Source: Annona cherimola
Lineage: Eukaryota; Streptophyta; Magnoliopsida; Magnoliales; Annonaceae
Reading direction: 5' to 3'
NCBI GenBank assembly: GCA_030490835.1
Contig: CM059971.1
Location: 53,244,012 to 53,308,011, forward strand
DNA: 64,000 nucleotides
The notes beneath the pieces were generated by a model. It was not told the DNA's origin and ran no database searches. It was given only the letters and a program-made list of their open reading frames with translations. Made by a program: the position numbers and the translations under genes. Positions 52,471-64,000 of the stretch are shown in pieces (positions within the stretch are counted from its first letter, which is position 1; every line of letters starts with the position of its first letter).

Positions 52471-55402
52471 ATGAAGACGGGCACCACCGCCGTTTCCCTC
52501 CCTTTCCTCCCGCTCTGCCCCTCCCCTTCCTCCTCCTCTGCCAGCCTCTGCTCTTTCCCCCATTCTCGTCTGTTTTCCTCCGATTCCTTGCGCACTCCCC
52601 GGTCTACGTTATCTTCTTCCAGAAGAAGAAGAATCGCCGCGCTGCCCATTGTCGTCTTCGCCGCTCAGTCCAATCTCCTCAAAGGTTCCCTCTTCTGCTC
52701 CTCTTTTTCTCCAGAATCTTTCATCTTTCGCTCACTCAAGAAAGCTCGAATTCGAGTAGGCTATTGCTACACTTTCATAATCCAAATTCCAAACCACCCA
52801 CGTTGTTTAGTTGAAACAAGCAGACCATGACTTAGAGATAATTCCTTCTAGCATTCATGGTATTCTCTGAACACACACTATCTGTCTTCTGTATCTTCAT
52901 GCATAGCTTTTCAAACCGTTTTGAGAGTTGGGAAGGACGGCATCGAAGCCGGGACGAATCTTGTGCCTGTACGTTTCTGTTCTTTATTTATTATTTCCTC
53001 ATAGTGACGCCGTTTGTTTGTTTTCTGTAAATGGTACTCAGTTTTCGGTGAGATTGGAAGTTGGATAATTACATCCTTTCAACTTTTCTGACGGCAGGAT
53101 CTTGTTCCAAGGCCAATAGCGAGAATTGGAGTAGCTATTGTGCTTGCTAGTGTTTCCCTTTTTGTGATCAAGACCTTCCTGTCAACTGCTTTTTTTGTTC
53201 TGGTGAGTAGTTTCTGTAGCGGCTATTTTGGTTTTGTTGTTAGTGCTTCTTGTGGTTGCAGTAGTTATGAGAAGCTAAACTTCTCTATAGATATAAAAAG
53301 TTTGGCTATTTACTTCAAGAATTTTAGAATGGTGGTTGCAGAGATGATGCAATTTATACAATGGTAGCAGTCGATGTAGTTGTCGGTTGCAGAGATGATG
53401 CAATTTATACAATGGTAACAGTCCATGTAGTTGTCTGTCCCCATATTTCAAAAAGCAATATTGTATCTATTTAGTCTTTTTACTTGCAGTTCTGAAAATC
53501 AGTTCATGCTATCCATTACTCAGGAAAAAAAAAAGGAAATAGGATGTTGAGACAATTCTTTTGTGGCAGGCCATTAAAAGGCCTCATTCTAGAGATTCCA
53601 GTGATCCCATCACATTTGATATTGCTAGCACCTGCCTCTCTAGATTCTAGTTCTTCAATCACATTTGAAAGTGAAAGTACCTTGTCTTTTTAGGTTCAGG
53701 TCACACTCAAGGAAAAGACCAAACTGCAAACAGAGAAAATTCACGTTCCATATCACACTATTGGTGGAGATGGAGTGAGGCTGCTCCCTACTTAGAGAAT
53801 TTTCAGCGCATATTCTCTCAGGGGGTGTTCGGCTAGAGGATTTTGAATTCAGAATGAATGTCTATTTTGGTAAACTAGGTTTGTTGTGGTAGGTAAATGT
53901 CAAATCCTGTATTGAGAGATGAAAAATAAAAGTAAGAATGAAAAATATAAGTTGTTGTATATCATGATATAGGGGATTGCATGGGGAATGAAAGAACATT
54001 GAAAATTTCCATGGTTGTAATCTGACTTTGGTGTAAACAAACATGCCCTTAACAGAATGCAGAATGCAGAATGCTTTTGAAGAACCCTGTTAATACAGTT
54101 CATGTGCATAACTACAGAAGGATAACACGTAGCAGGCATGTCTGCCTCCTTTTTTTTTTTTTTTTTATAGCATTACACTTTTAGGGAAGCACGTCTTTTT
54201 AACTGCTTGTCTCTAATGGCTTTCCTGTGGGCTCACTAACAAATAAAAAAGAAGTGGAATGATGTCAACAATGCAGGTAATATATCCGACAAAAAGTGAA
54301 TAAAGGCAAGTGTGCAACCTGAGCATTTTGGTTGTCAAGATAAGTAATTCTTGGAAAAATGGGTAAATTCCAAATATAAACACATGTTTTCCCCTTATTT
54401 CTAGATGTGACCACACATTTATGAAAATGATAAGTGTGTAACACATTTTTACTGTATTTCCAAGTATGACAATAACGTTAGTTTTGCCCATGAATTTTTA
54501 CTAAAATACCTTTGGCTAAAACCTAAATCTATTTCCCACTTTCTCATTTAAAAATGATTCTTATGGCATGTTGTTATAACATTGATTTTTTTTTTTTTTT
54601 GGGGGGGGGTGCTAGTTCAGCTTTTAACCAAGGATATTTGGTAAAAACATATGGGTAAATTTGACAAAGTTGTCATATTTGAGAATGTGTGGTCATATTT
54701 GTCATTTTATAAGCTGTCATATATGGAAAGAGGGATCAAATTTATGGTCATTCTTGGAATTGACCCTTGGAAAAATTAGTGCTTTTGGTTTTCTTAGGTT
54801 TCTTTCTTTTTTTAAAATCCTTTTTTTTTCCAGCCAGCTAATTATCCATAAAAGGGGAAAATCAAAAACAAAATGCATAGATATGAAAAAATTATTTATT
54901 CATACATCATGGATTTTTTGACATTATGCGCCGATCTTCATTTGATGGTCTGTAATCTTTGTTGCTACTTACGAATCAAGAGTGGAATAACAAGTAATTT
55001 TCTGCAACTTTTGTATGTGATGTCTGTTTGTAGTAATTGTTTGTTTCTGCCTGAAATGATCACAGTCCATGTCTCGGTTAGCTTTCCAATGACATCCTTT
55101 CCTTTTGCTTTATTTCAGGCATGCTTTTATCTATCAGGTTTCTTGGACACATTGCGTTTAGAAATGTGATGAATGACTTAACCTGAAAAGTGTTAATAAA
55201 GTTTTTGTTGTTGGTAAAGATAACAGATGATATTAGTTACACACTAACCTGATTTGTTCTGGGACAGGCCATGATGGGGCTCATATATTTTGCATTTGTA
55301 ACCTTGAACAAAGATGAAGGTCCCAAAGGAGGTGGAGGCACTGGTGCAACAGATGAGGAGACCTTGGAAGAGGCAAGAAGGATAATGGAAAAGTACAAGT
55401 AA
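52471..55402 (+). CDS. Small chloroplast-type membrane protein, 4 exons, intact
   Basis: Exons are 52471-52684, 52907-52968, 53098-53202 and 55268-55402. All introns are GT-AG, and splicing gives 171 residues without a stop. Residues 1 to about 60 are rich in Ser, Pro, Leu and Arg with few acids (SRRRRIAALPIVVFAAQ), typical of a chloroplast transit peptide. A linker with VGKDGIEAGTNLVP precedes a hydrophobic region at about 102-140: IGVAVVLASVSLFVIK, then TFLSTAFFVLAMMGLIYF. This suggests one long or two short membrane helices. The stroma-type tail has a glycine run and a charged C-terminal helix (EETLEEARRIMEKYK). The start was chosen as the first ATG giving the transit peptide. I recognise a plant-conserved style but not a named family, so no function is assigned. 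Confidence 0.85.
53334..53435. repeat. Tandem duplication, 2 x 51 bp, in intron 3
   Basis: Copies 53334-53384 and 53385-53435 both start GGTTGCAGAGATGATGC and end GTAGTTGTC, differing at two bases (agcagtcg versus aacagtcc). They lie in the 2065-bp third intron. Confidence 0.93.
53821..54048. mobile_element. Probable Tourist-like MITE in intron 3
   Basis: The left end GGGGGTGTTCGGC and right end CAAACATGCCC are partly inverted. The flanks are TCA (53818-53820) and TTA (54049-54051), a possible decayed TTA duplication. Length is 228 bp. Without a second copy for comparison the assignment is tentative. Confidence 0.5.
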
Positions 55403-56427
55403 ACGAATCATCTTCCTTGCATTCAGTTCTGGTTATTTCAATTTCATGTGGCATGCAGGCCATGATAGTCTATGTAATTACCTCTATTGAAAAAAAAAAG
55501 GCTGTTTTAGCCATTGTGGTAGATGTCAGTGTGGCTACAAGATGTTCCATCAATGTGCAAGTTGATAGTATATGATAGGATCTGCAGACATTTCTCTTCT
55601 CTCTCTGATCCTTTCATTGTGGTTGAGCAATCTTGTTCAACAGCTTCTTTGTAGCCACCACATATCACTTTATGGCTTGTCCACAGTCTGGCTGCATTCC
55701 AATTTTAATTTGATCACTTGTTGAATGTTTTTTATTTTATTTTATTTTTTTGTTGTGTTTCTTTTATTGCATCTTGGTTTTCTCCTTACAAGCCATCTAA
55801 TAACCATCTGATCGAGTTTGGATTGAATTTGCGCCTATTCGAAGAACAAATCCAGAAGGGCTTTTTTTCACGTGGAACAGGTTGGCTTTCACCCGTCGGA
55901 TTTTTTTTTTTTTAATAAAAAATCCAACCCTTTCAAATTATATTTATTAACTGTTTTTTTTGTGGTTAGAATATGCAAAATCATTGTGATAGGATGCATG
56001 AATGGGCTGCATCATATTTTGAAGCAATTGGATACATGATTGGCCACATCATATTTTGAAGCAATTTCATGAGTTTGTATTCAATAGTGGCCCACCCATT
56101 AATTCAATCATGATGATTTTTCAGTTACTAAACATAATGGATGAAATAAGGTTGAAAACCATGAAACCAGTTAGAAGAGTGGACCTTTGTTTCTGGTAAA
56201 TTGCTTATTATTTTAGAGTAGAACAATAAAAAGTTCCAACTTTAAGTACTATTAAAAAATAAAACGTGGACTTATTAATTTACTTCTGGTTACTGTTCTT
56301 ATTACGTGTAACATTTATCAATATTTCACTTATTTTTAGAAAAGTATTATCATTTTTGCAATTATTGAAAAATTATCCTTGTAAAATTGAATTGCAATAT
56401 AGTTCATTATTTTAAAGTGAAATTATT
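55403..56427. other. 3' flank of the gene, no further gene
   Basis: The 3' UTR and terminator region of the 52471 gene, followed by AT-rich DNA. A near-inverted pair GGTTGG and CCAACC flanks T- and A-runs at 55881-55927. An imperfect repeat ('gcatcatattttgaagcaatt', near 56009 and 56045) is present. No coding sequence is supported. Confidence 0.45.
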
Positions 56428-58490
56428 TGAGGTCCCGGTAAGATAGCTAAACTTAAGGGGGGGAGGAGTGAGTTGGACAATTAAAATTTTAATCAATTAA
56501 TTGCAGAATCCTTTATTGATTAATCCCCTTGAGGAAACACAGCGTAGAGGGCCAAATGTTGCAGTAATTGAAACACAAGTAAGGATGCAAGTAAAAAAAG
56601 TAATCATGCACACAAAAGACAATTTATAGTGATTTGGATAACACCCCTTATCTACTGTTTGTATTTTGGTTCAATCATGCATTCAATAATACAAGATAGA
56701 ACAATGCTTTCTTTTATATTTCAGCTTTAGGGGCTAAAGATAAGCAAACAATTGGCGAGCAACCTTCCAACTAATATCTTTGTTTTAACCTCTCTTAGAT
56801 CCTCTAACACCAACGAAGGAAAAAACTGAAATACACCAAAGAAAAAAAAAGTCTGCACATTGGAATTGTGAAATTTGTAGTGCAACATGCCCTTAAATTG
56901 AAGAAGAAGATGAAGTATGATTGCTTTAAGCATTTATGTGCACAAGAGCTTCAATAATGACTTAGAATTTCTTCGATGCTTGTTGTTGGGAGGGTGAAAG
57001 CTCATTCAATGCATTAGTTAATGTTCTTAACTTCTCTTGATGATTTTATAGCTTGGAGGGTAAATGAGTCATTCTGGTAGTAGTTGGCGTGCAATAAATG
57101 CTCAAATGTTCGAGATTTCTTATCGCTATAGCTCAAGTCTCATGTTGAGTTGAAACTTCACTTGTTGAAAACTTTTCAGTAGAAAATATTCTTTTGTTCT
57201 TGATCAAAATCGCATTTTAAGTCAAGATTTCACTTGTTGAAAACTTTTTAGCACCCAACATTCTTTTGTTCTTGATCGAAATCGCATATTGAGTCGATTG
57301 AATGTGTGACTTCACTTAAGTCACTGATGGAGTTGACTTGAGTTCCGATTTCGTCAATTGAAGCTCCTTCAGAACTTCTTATCTCGCTTTAGACCACTGA
57401 AGTTCTCACTCAACCCAACTCGGGGTGCAACTTTAACCAAGTTGCATGTTGTATCGACTTCGGTTTCGACTTCATTTTGCATGACAACTTGAATTGGTGT
57501 TGGAACTAAAACCACTATCCAAGTCACATTTCTAAATCGACTTGGGGTATGATTTGACCCAAATTGCAAGCTAAGTCAGTTTCCAACTTCATTTCTTGCT
57601 TTGTGCAAATTTGAATCTATGCTCCAACGTTCAACTCTAAGTTACTTGAATTGACTTGGTGTGTGACTTCACTCAAGTTGTATGCCAGTTCGATTTGAAA
57701 TGTATTCTTTTATACTTGAGAAAATTTTGAGCTTCGACATCTGTCAAGGCACACCCAAAATTACTATTTGTGTATAAGTAGTTGCAACTTCACTCAAGTC
57801 ACTAAGCCACATGTCTAAATTGACTTGGGGTATGACTTCACCAAAATCACATGTTTGAATCAACTTTTACATCCAAGTCACATGTCCAAATCGACTTTGG
57901 GTATGACTTTACACAATTCGCAAGCTAAATTAGCTTACAACTTCATTTCTTGCTTTATGCAAACTTGAGTTTATTCTCCAGCATTTAATTCTAAGTTATT
58001 TGAGTTGATTTAGTGTGCGACTTTACTCAAGTGGTATGTTGGGTTGATTTGATATGCGACTTTGTTATACTTGAGAAAATTTTGAACTTTGACATCCTTC
58101 AAGGCACATTCATAGTTATTGCTTTTTTATAAGTAGCTTGTGACTTCACTCAAGTCAATGACTAAGTTGATCTGGATATGACTTAGACCTTGATGAGAGA
58201 ACCCTTGGCGCTGGCACTGACCCTAAAATGTCATCCGCAGTTGCAGGGTTGAGTTGATTTCGAGTGCGACTTTTATTAAGTTAATAGCTGAGTCGACTTC
58301 AGGTGCAACTTCATCTTTGAAACAATGAACATAAATCTTGAACACTTTGAATTTTGTTTTGGTTTCTCATTTGCTTGGATTAGTATGTTCGATGGATTGA
58401 ATTCTAATGGCACTTAACACATAACTAGGTAATATCAAAAATTTTATTTCAATTGATTTGTTAATCATCAAAATCAAAATACTATTTGTT
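56428..58490 (-). mobile_element. Old, diverged Sirevirus-like Copia LTR
   Basis: It has the same order as the solo LTRs at 42394 and 47107: TGAGGTCCCGG at the left (decayed TGTTGGTCCC), a G-run with 'gaggagtgagttgg', 'tatagtgatttgga', and a long stretch of decayed AAGTCGCA/AGTCGACT units at 57110-58320. It closes with 'ttgttaatcatcaaaa' near 58460. No target duplication is visible and the right edge is approximate. It is the most diverged copy. Confidence 0.75.
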
Positions 58491-59159
58491 TAATATTTAA
58501 ACGCAATTCACTTTAATCCATATTATATATTCACAATTGTATGTTTTCATATTTTGACATGAATTAATAGGAGTTTATCTCATTCTAATTAACGAGTAAC
58601 CCTGATTAACCTGAACGGCTGCAATTCACTGTGCTCTAATAGTGTTTACTGTTATTTTACTATAATATATACAAATTAATAGTGTTTAATACTATTTACT
58701 ACAATTTATACAAATTAATCGGTAACCGGAATTAACTGTTTTTAGCTGCTGAATCATTTGTTACCATCGAGCAACCGAGATTACAAATTACTTGATTTCT
58801 GAGGAAGTTATACTTTTGAATTAACTGAATTCTCTAAGATTAATTGCAATTAACTCGAATTTATTATGATTTTACGAAGTTACTGAAGATTAATGGAGGT
58901 TAGCTCTAATTAAGATCGATAAAAAATATAACTGGAATTAATGCAGTTTTCTTGGCTTTTTGCTTCATTCCTTTTACGTATAGCGTATGTGTGTGAAAAC
59001 GTTTTTAAAAAATTAACCTTGACTAAACAGAATTCATACGAATTTTCTGGAATTAACTCTGAATATTTAGAGTATGCACTTGTTCACGGCCCCAGTTAAC
59101 CTGAATTACGATTTTTGCTGCTTGAGAAGAAGGATGAGTTCGTTCAGTGGCTCAGCAGT
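58491..59159. other. Unassigned AT-rich DNA
   Basis: No gene seen. Short words such as 'gattaactg' and 'aaattaatcgg' recur, and 'aatagtgttta.t' appears twice at 58640-58700. No element boundary was recognised. Confidence 0.4.
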
Positions 59160-59167
59160 GACTGGGC

Positions 59168-59889
59168 TAGGGGTGTAACTCAGTCGGTTTGGTTTGGGTA
59201 GTGATTTATCCTATCCGTACCCTATTTGTAACATGTCTTCCGTATCATACTTATTTGTTGGTTCGGTTCCTAATGTGCCATACCCTACCTATTATCCATA
59301 AGGTTGGTTTCGGTTTTAGTTCTAAATCGGTTCTTTTAATACGTAAATAGAATATTTAAAAATATTTCTATGTTATTTTACAAAATATAAAGAAATACTC
59401 ATATACATTTGAAAATCAAAGGTGTATATGTTACTGTTTACATTATTATATAAACATATAAAGTAAGGATTGTCACAACTCAATTATTAAGACTATTAAT
59501 ATATTAATAACAATTCATATGCTTATTTATAAAAGGCTTTGATAAGTCAACAACATATATAAAAAACCAAATTGGTTTCTTACTTTACAATCCATAGCTC
59601 CATAGGGCACAAAATTTATTTAAATTTGAATTTGTTAAAATAGATGTGCACGTAATAAAATGTCACAGACAAAACACAATATATACTATATAATATCTAT
59701 TGTATACATAATATAATTATATTCATAGAGGTTGGTTTCGAGTACCTGATGTATTTATCCTACCCATATCTTATTTGAGGAGGTAAGTAATAATTTGTAT
59801 CCTGCTCATATCCATGAGTAATATTTTGTTCCCTACATTACCTCAATTAGGGTCGGGTCGGTGGGTGCCCTACCCAAGTTGCACCCCTA
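59168..59889. mobile_element. Non-autonomous hAT-type element, 722 bp
   Basis: Terminal inverted repeats are TAGGGGTGTAACT at the left and AGTTGCACCCCTA at the right. They are flanked by 8-bp duplications GACTGGGC (59160-59167) and GACTAGGC (59890-59897), 7 of 8 matching, as expected for hAT. No transposase frame is present. A truncated relative lies at 28574-29037 in the opposite orientation. Confidence 0.9.
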
Positions 59890-59897
59890 GACTAGGC

Positions 59898-60428
59898 AAG
59901 GCATTATTGGGTTTCTTCTTAGATTAATGAATTAAGGACTTTGATCTAGCACTTAGCTTTAGTGTATCTGGGTCCATAATCCTTTTTAAATTTTTTTTGA
60001 TTTTTTAAAAAATTCATATGTGGGCCTAAACATGAATATCTTATATACATAGTTATTATATATATTTTTATGTTTAAATATTTTAAATATGTTATTTTGA
60101 ATTTTAAAAAATAAAAATATTTCTTATGTGTCAACATATGAAAAATTCCTTATTCTTATTTTTAAAATTCAAAATAAGATATTAAAAATTTAAAAACATG
60201 TAAAAATTATATATATGAGATGTTCATGCTTGGGTTGCCATAAATATATAATTTTTTTTAACAAAATAAGTTGTGGATTGCACTAGGTGCACTAAAGCTA
60301 AGTGCATTCGGGTGCTCCAAAGCTAAGCACACCTAGGTGCACCGAATCCAATTCCATGATTCCATATTTACTTTCTGCATTAATAATAAATACTTGTATA
60401 AACATGGAATCATCCATCCTTTCTCTTA
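59898..60428. other. Unassigned AT-rich DNA
   Basis: No gene. It contains an imperfect inverted repeat around 59990-60190 ('ataaaaatatttcttatgtg' opposite a similar AT-rich block) and a repeated 'gctaagtgcattcgggtgc/gctaagcacacctaggtgc' pair near 60295-60340. Confidence 0.4.
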
Positions 60429-60690
60429 GGGTGTGTTTGGAAATGATAAAATTTTTGTGTGCAAAAGTTATTAAATTGGTAGAAAATGATATGATATGAA
60501 AGGGACAATGATGAGATATAAAGAAAATAAAATTAAAATAGATATGTTAGTTGTACAGGTAGTTGTGTAAAAATGATTAAAAAATAAGGTAGTTGTATAG
60601 AAAAATGTGAAGAAATAATTTTAAAATATAGTAGTACGGAGAGTAAAAAGTTTTAATTTGAATTTTTTTTTGTTAAAAACTAACATGCAC
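60429..60690. mobile_element. Tourist-like MITE, 262 bp
   Basis: The left terminus is GGGTGTGTTTGG; the right end is decayed (CTAACATGCAC). It is flanked by TTA at 60426-60428 and 60691-60693. The interior resembles the neighbouring element at 60849 ('gttaattgta' and 'aaaaatgtgaagaaa' types). Confidence 0.75.
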
Positions 60691-60848
60691 TTAGTTTTTT
60701 TCGATTTTTAAACATTTTTAAAAATCTAAACCATCTGTCTTGTTTTATTATCATAAATAATTTTCATTAGGAACTTATATCTATAACAAAATCTTAAAAA
60801 AGTAAATGTATAACTTTTAAACTTTTTGAAAAATGTGTAGTATATATA

Positions 60849-61119
60849 GGGTGTGTTTGGGAAGTAATAAAACTGTTGGATGGAAAATTTTTGATGTATA
60901 AGTTTTAAAATTAAAATAATGTGATTTGATAGGATTAATGATAATGAGTAAAGATAATAAAATTAAAATAGAAAAGTTAATTGTACGAGTAATTATTTAG
61001 AAATATTTAAAAAGTAGGGTAGTTGTTTAGAAAAATATGAAGAAACAATTAAAAATAAAACAATTGTGGAGTGTGAAAAGTTGTAAATTGAAAAGTTTTG
61101 GTTTTATACAAACACACCC
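60849..61119. mobile_element. Tourist-like MITE, 271 bp
   Basis: Termini are GGGTGTGTTTGG and CAAACACACCC, inverted. The flanks are ATA on both sides (60846-60848 and 61120-61122) rather than the usual TTA/TAA. It belongs to the family of the elements at 13133 and 60429. Confidence 0.82.
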
Positions 61120-61122
61120 ATA

Positions 61123-61593
61123 GTGTAACAAAGTTTCAAACACATGAATCTTTTAGAATTATAAATAAATACACTTGCACAAACATAATAGATGATTTAA
61201 ATTATTTAGATTTCTTAAATTTAAAAATTAAGCAAGAAGTACTTTATGTTTACATTGGCCTGTTGAATATTGAGAGAATTAAAATGGGAATGAAATCAAT
61301 AAAAAAATAAAAAACCGCATATGGGTGCATGTGTACAAGGTTAAATACACTAGTGAAGCAGTAGAAACCTCCGCTACCTTCTTCCCTATTCGATCATGGT
61401 CGACCGTTGTTTCTAGAGCCGTCTAAATGCCAGTCCCATCTTTATCTTCTGAAGTAGATTTTCAGCAACAATCTAGCAGCGACAATCACACAAATTGGAA
61501 ATTTCTCCTCCATCTCATTCAATCATAGAAATTGTTTGTTGTTAATAGCAGCTACTCTTTCCTTCTTTGGCCCACTTGATTTGCCTTTGAAAT
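61123..61593. other. Unassigned intergenic DNA
   Basis: The plus frame starting at 61098 overlaps the MITE edge and is not credible as a gene. A less AT-rich patch at 61365-61500 has no recognisable protein. Confidence 0.4.
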
Positions 61594-62173
61594 TAGAGGC
61601 GTAAATAGGGTTGGTATCAACCCGAACTTGACCAACCCAAACTGATTTATAATAAGGTTGAGTTAAGCATTTTAGAAAAATATATTATGTAACCCAAATT
61701 GAACTGACGCGATTTAAAAATTGGGTTGGTTTGGGTTAGATGATTGTGAACTTAACCCGACATAATTTCATATATTAGTATAAAATATAATAGATTATTA
61801 ACAAATAGTCATATATTAGCACATAATACACAAGAATTAACTAGAAATTATTGCTTTGAAATAAGATTATTTAGCAATTATTTTAGTGTACAAGTTATGA
61901 ATTGGAAAGTATTAATATAAAAAGGATTAATTTTTATTCTTTCATATCAATTTATATTTCAAAATAGATTAATTAAGAAAATTATATTTAAATATTGTAT
62001 ATTTATTAACTAGATTTCTAATTTGAACCGAATCAATTTGTATAGGATTAAAATAGGGTTGGGTTAAAGTGTGAAAAATAGAATTGAAAATAGGGTTGAG
62101 TTGAAATTTTACAAAGTGGGTTAGAGTTGTGTTTACACCAATCCAAGTTAACCTTACTTAATTTACACTCCTA
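61594..62173. mobile_element. Decayed hAT-type element, 580 bp
   Basis: The left end TAGAGGCGTAAAT and right end ATTTACACTCCTA are inverted with a few mismatches. The 8-bp flanks TTTGAAAT (61586-61593) and GTTGAAAC (62174-62181) match at 6 of 8. It carries no coding sequence. Its terminal sequence is of the general hAT type (TAGGRGTGTAAAT) but differs from the element at 59168. Confidence 0.7.
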
Positions 62174-62566
62174 GTTGAAACTAAGAAGACTAGATAACCC
62201 ACCCATTTTTGCTTTTACAAATTAGAAACTCGAAGATGAAGATGATCTGTTCTTATAGATAACCCACCAAACTCCCCTTCTACATAATCAAGAACTAGCG
62301 GATGAGGATTATTTATTTTTGCAGATAAAGATCATCTATTTCTATAGATAACCCACCCACCTTGATAAATCATCCCATTTCAAATTCTTCATTAATACTC
62401 TTAAATTTTACATCCCCAGTCTTATAAAAAATAAAAGCTAGCATTATGAAACTTTTTTGATATATATATTGATATTTAGCATTACGACATGTGATTTTGA
62501 TTATTTTTGGCCCATTTATCCTTGAAGCCCTTGTTATTTTTGGCTAATAAACCAAAATGTTACCAA
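62174..62566. other. Intergenic DNA with a short degenerate repeat
   Basis: The words 'tatagataacccacc' and 'gatgaagatgatctgttctt / gataaagatcatctatttct' recur near 62236-62265 and 62324-62355. No gene. ACCAA at 62562-62566 precedes the next LTR and could be a target duplication. Confidence 0.4.
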
Positions 62567-63602
62567 TGTTGGTCCGGAGTTTATGACAAAACCCAAGAGG
62601 GGAGGGGTGAATTGGATTTTTAAAAATTCTTTTTGTAATTAGAAGCTTAACCCATTGTAAGTTTAATCCCATTGATGAAACATGCTATGAGATAGAATGA
62701 GAGGGTGCAAATGAATTATAAAATGCAAGCAATCAAAACACACAAGAGACAACAATATATAGTGGTTCGGACAACTTTCCCTACTCCACTCTTTCAAGCA
62801 CACACCCGTTGTGTCTTGGGTTCTACTATTGTATATTGAATACAATTTAGAGCACCCGCTCTCTTTTTTATTTTAGCTCCGGGGGGCCTTATACAATCTC
62901 AGTATAAGTAGGTGACTAGTTTCACTCCAATCACACGCTACTTTGCCTTCACTTGGTCTTAGTCTCCAATATTAAACCGAGTGGAAAACAAATGATCAAA
63001 CAATAAATAAGAATTTTACACTTTACAGATGTATATGCAGATTCAAGCGCAGAGAAGAATTTGTAGGAGCAATTGAAGATGAAACAGTTCAGCTTTCAGC
63101 AGTTGTATGCAGTGTTCTTCTTGAAAAGCTTCTTATAGATCATTTAAATGCTAGAGGAAGAGTAAGGTGAACTCGATCAATGCTCATTCAACTTTTTTCC
63201 TTGTTCACTTGAAGTCCCTTAAATAGAGATAAGTAAATTCAAATGTTTGGTGGTAGGTGGCGCGCATTTAATGTGTTAACGTTATAATTTTTCCGACCGT
63301 TGCGAGCCTCTGCGACTTCAACCTTCAAGCTTTCAATTCAAGTTCCATATTCAGGTCGACCTAGTTTTAAACTTGACCCAAGTTGCAGGTGGAGTCGACT
63401 TCGGATGCGACTCCACCGATCATATGTCTTCTTAGAACTTTAAACTTTGTTTGTGATCTACTTGTGTGCTTGATCTTTTTTTCTTCTCTTTTCAAATGCT
63501 TGGATCTTCATTTTGGGATTTTGATCCTTGACATTTATCACGATACTTGGGTTTGTATAATATTCTTTGGTTTCTTGATAAAATTCCTTTTCATTTGCCT
63601 TG
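62567..63602 (-). mobile_element. Sirevirus-like Copia LTR, interrupted
   Basis: It begins TGTTGGTCCGGAG (the LTR end in minus sense) and follows the 47107 copy closely through 'tatagtggttcgg', 'ccttatacaatctcagtata' and one dyad unit near 63379. It stops at 63602, where a Gypsy LTR starts. The remainder is outside the window. Confidence 0.85.
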
Positions 63603-64000
63603 TGTGAAACCCCAACCTAAGTAGGGTCCAATGTATGCATTGGACATATACAAGTGATTTATATGTGAATTAAATGGAATTTTTGGATGATTTTAGGATT
63701 TTATGATATTTTGCAATTAGGGTTTAATTAAGAATGATGATTAAAAATTTAATTGCCGGAGCCCAAAGTGAGTCGGTATGACCCGAGGGGCTTAATGAGG
63801 ATTTAATGGTGATAAGGTGTCATGAATAATCATGTTAATTACCATGATTCAATTTATGGAGATTAAAGTGTAATTTTGGAATTAAGGTGAAAAATGATAA
63901 AAAATTCATAACTTGATACCTACAAGGAAGATTTCGATGAAATTTGAAAGGTAAGCTCATGACGGTGGGCCCAATCTTATGAATGGATTGGATTAAGGGA
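63603..64000 (+). mobile_element. Start of a Gypsy LTR, plus strand, runs off the window
   Basis: It begins TGTGAAACCCCAACC, the same 15 bases as the sense start of the 31376 LTR. It continues with family landmarks ('gagtcggtatgac', 'ttcataacttga', 'ggtaagctcatga'). CCTTG at 63598-63602 is the presumed left target duplication. The rest lies beyond 64000. Confidence 0.88.

Noticed and set aside
52372..52649. Minus-strand ORFs opposite exon 1
   Set aside because: They are shadows of the serine/arginine-rich transit peptide exon on the other strand.
52443..52814. Alternative plus ORF overlapping exon 1
   Set aside because: It is in another frame and reads through the splice donor at 52685. The frame from 52471 joins cleanly to three further exons.
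60846..61122. Possibility that the ATA-flanked MITE is a Stowaway/Tc1-type element (TA duplication)
   Set aside because: The GGGTGTGTTTGG termini match the TTA-flanked Tourist-like copies at 13133 and 60429, not Stowaway ends (CTCCCTCC type).

Overview
This window is plant nuclear DNA, most likely from a eudicot with a large, repeat-rich genome. The evidence is plant-type spliced genes, plant LTR-retrotransposon families primed by initiator tRNA-Met, hAT and PIF/Harbinger-like MITEs, a FAR1/FRS-type transposase-derived relic, and AT-rich intergenic DNA. No prokaryotic features, CRISPR array or RNA gene were seen. I cannot name the species.

The window is mostly nested retrotransposons. Positions 12-3636 are a minus-strand Ty3/Gypsy LTR whose body lies off the left edge. 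It sits in the 5' LTR of a decayed plus-strand Copia element, probably a Sirevirus, that runs from 3637 to about 20180. That element has an LTR remnant broken by a 1664-bp solo LTR, a PBS, gag with two zinc knuckles, protease, integrase, RT and RNase H with many stops and frameshifts. It also has an extra ORF in the envelope position, split by a 6.2-kb Gypsy LTR (12173-18382). From 20188 to 29037 there is a patchwork of Gypsy LTR pieces, a Gypsy leader ORF and a truncated gag, fragments of a second Gypsy-type LTR family, and half of a hAT element.

Positions 30844-35818 hold exons of a cytosolic-type GAPDH pseudogene, interrupted by a 4.06-kb solo LTR and followed by an unidentified exon. A further Gypsy LTR (36266-41190) carries a nested solo LTR. 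Then come a Sirevirus solo LTR, a minus-strand FAR1/FRS-like relic (about 44171-46660) with a foldback MITE and an internal duplication, another Sirevirus solo LTR and a Gypsy solo LTR.

The only apparently intact gene is at 52471-55402, plus strand. It has four exons and encodes 171 residues with a chloroplast-type N-terminus and a conserved-looking membrane segment. The rest (55403-64000) holds a decayed LTR, two hAT-type elements, two Tourist-like MITEs and two truncated LTRs.

The most notable pattern is that three LTR families with different sequences each carry a private array of short dyad-symmetric (palindromic) repeats. In addition, the long Gypsy LTRs share perfectly kept splice-donor-like motifs although the rest of their sequence has diverged.
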